Assembly: GCA_910587785.1 (NCBI GenBank)
Contig: CAJUOA010000041.1
Coordinates: 1-25,444, forward strand
Direction of reading: 5' to 3'
Source of the DNA: an uncultured Oscillospiraceae bacterium
GTDB lineage: Bacteria; Bacillota; Clostridia; Oscillospirales; Oscillospiraceae
Length of the DNA stretch: 25,444 bases
The notes beneath the pieces were generated by a model, which saw nothing but the letters and a program-made list of their open reading frames with translations, was not told the origin of the DNA and made no database searches. This document shows positions 25,184 through 25,444 of the stretch, in pieces. Position 1 is the stretch's first letter. Every line of letters begins with the position of its first letter. The position numbers and the translations under genes were made by a program.

Positions 25184-25232
25184 ATACTTGTAAAGGTTGA
25201 CAGCTCCATTCCCCGACAGGAAAGGAGCTATC

Positions 25233-25421
25233 ATGGAAAACCGTATCGACGCTATCTACGCCAGACAGTCCGTAGACCGCAAGGACAGTATCAGCATTGA
25301 AAGTCAAATCGAGTTCTGCAAATATGAGTTAAGGGGTGGAAACCACAAGGATTATCAGGACGGGCCTGTTAAAATAGGACTAAATCAGCAACACCCCACA
25401 GCAAGGGGCGCACTGGTTTAG
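25233..25421 (+). pseudogene. Serine recombinase, N-terminal fragment only
   Basis: The frame begins with a strong GAAAGGAGC site and the TnpX/TndX-like start MENRIDAIYARQSVDRKDS, which carries the catalytic serine (ARQS). The family resemblance continues through SIESQIEFCKYELRGGNHKD to about base 25,360 and then ends; the last ~20 codons are unrelated and run into a terminator hairpin before the stop at 25421. A working recombinase of this kind needs about 500 or more residues, so this is a remnant with its promoter and ribosome binding site still intact. It differs from the three recombinases at 10.5-14.5 kb and came from another element. Confidence 0.75.
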
Positions 25422-25430
25422 TCCTGTTTT
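25376..25430 (+). terminator. Terminator at the break in the recombinase remnant
   Basis: A 13-bp stem with one G-T pair (25376-25388 with 25413-25425), a 24-base loop holding a small CCCC/GGGG inner pairing, then GTTTTTATTC. It overlaps the 3' end of the broken reading frame, so it came with the foreign sequence at the break. Confidence 0.65.
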
Positions 25431-25444
25431 TATTCTATGAACAT

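Larger units (their letters stand above)
24707..25232. other. Gene-poor stretch with hairpins and mobile-element debris
   Basis: About 525 bases without a credible gene. It contains two terminator-like hairpins and a promoter, each listed separately. A very short plus-strand reading frame from the GTG at 24915 (VSFYFLRPSNLSS, then a stop) follows a good AATGGAGGTAA site and may be the remaining start of a broken gene. TTGACA at 25094 with ATAAAA 17 bases later is a possible but weak promoter. I see no tRNA. Confidence 0.5.

Noticed and set aside
24985..25209. Minus-strand 74-codon frame
   Set aside because: It spans the hairpin at 25,028-25,056 and the recombinase promoter; although its last part looks somewhat protein-like, nothing supports a start.
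1..25444. CRISPR arrays, tRNA or rRNA genes
   Set aside because: No regularly spaced repeats and no cloverleaf-like or rRNA-like segments were seen in the gaps between genes.

Overview
The window looks like a chromosome of a GC-rich, low-motility gut Clostridia bacterium of the Oscillospiraceae type (Flavonifractor/Lawsonibacter-like). This is inferred from AGGAGG-type ribosome binding sites on nearly every gene, a GHKL/LytTR two-component pair, Firmicutes-specific uncharacterised families and serine-recombinase mobile elements. No species can be named from the sequence alone, and all base-composition figures below are by-eye estimates.

Left part (1 to about 9.6 kb, GC about 65%) looks like host chromosome. 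It holds tex (S1 RNA-binding protein). Convergent to it is a two-gene minus-strand operon of a SAM methyltransferase and a GH2 glycosidase, with a clear extended -10 promoter. Next is a four-gene minus-strand operon reading response regulator > histidine kinase > two paralogous small proteins sharing an N-terminal signature, closed by a 17-bp-stem terminator. Upstream of the regulator lies a 13-bp direct repeat with exactly 21-bp periodicity, a good candidate LytTR operator. A PEBP-family gene and a small unrecognised gene run on the plus strand, followed by a hairpin-rich gap.

Middle part (9.65 to 16.3 kb) is mobile-element DNA, all on the minus strand. It carries a DinG-like helicase lacking its 5' end, a 49-codon ORF, three tandem serine-recombinase-family genes (the middle one has no catalytic domain) and a metallophosphoesterase downstream of the recombinases.

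At about 16,306 the DinG remnant meets, head to head, the C-terminal third of an SNF2-type helicase on the plus strand; one deletion removing both 5' ends would explain this. The helicase remnant begins a tight plus-strand operon (16.3-23.6 kb): helicase fragment > DUF4391 > nucleotide-cyclase-like protein > type III Mod > type III Res. The cyclase-like gene is the most interesting item: it is strikingly AT-rich (about 40%), overlaps both GC-richer neighbours, and keeps both metal-binding aspartates of class III cyclases. The Mod gene is itself a composition mosaic, with an AT-rich centre covering the target-recognition region.

Right part (23.6-25.4 kb) holds a DUF2461 gene, a TIGR04076-like gene, a roughly 525-base non-coding stretch with two terminator-like hairpins, and the first ~40 codons of yet another serine recombinase, which breaks off shortly before a terminator. 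The whole 9.65-25.4 kb region reads as a defence/mobile island built from several element remnants.
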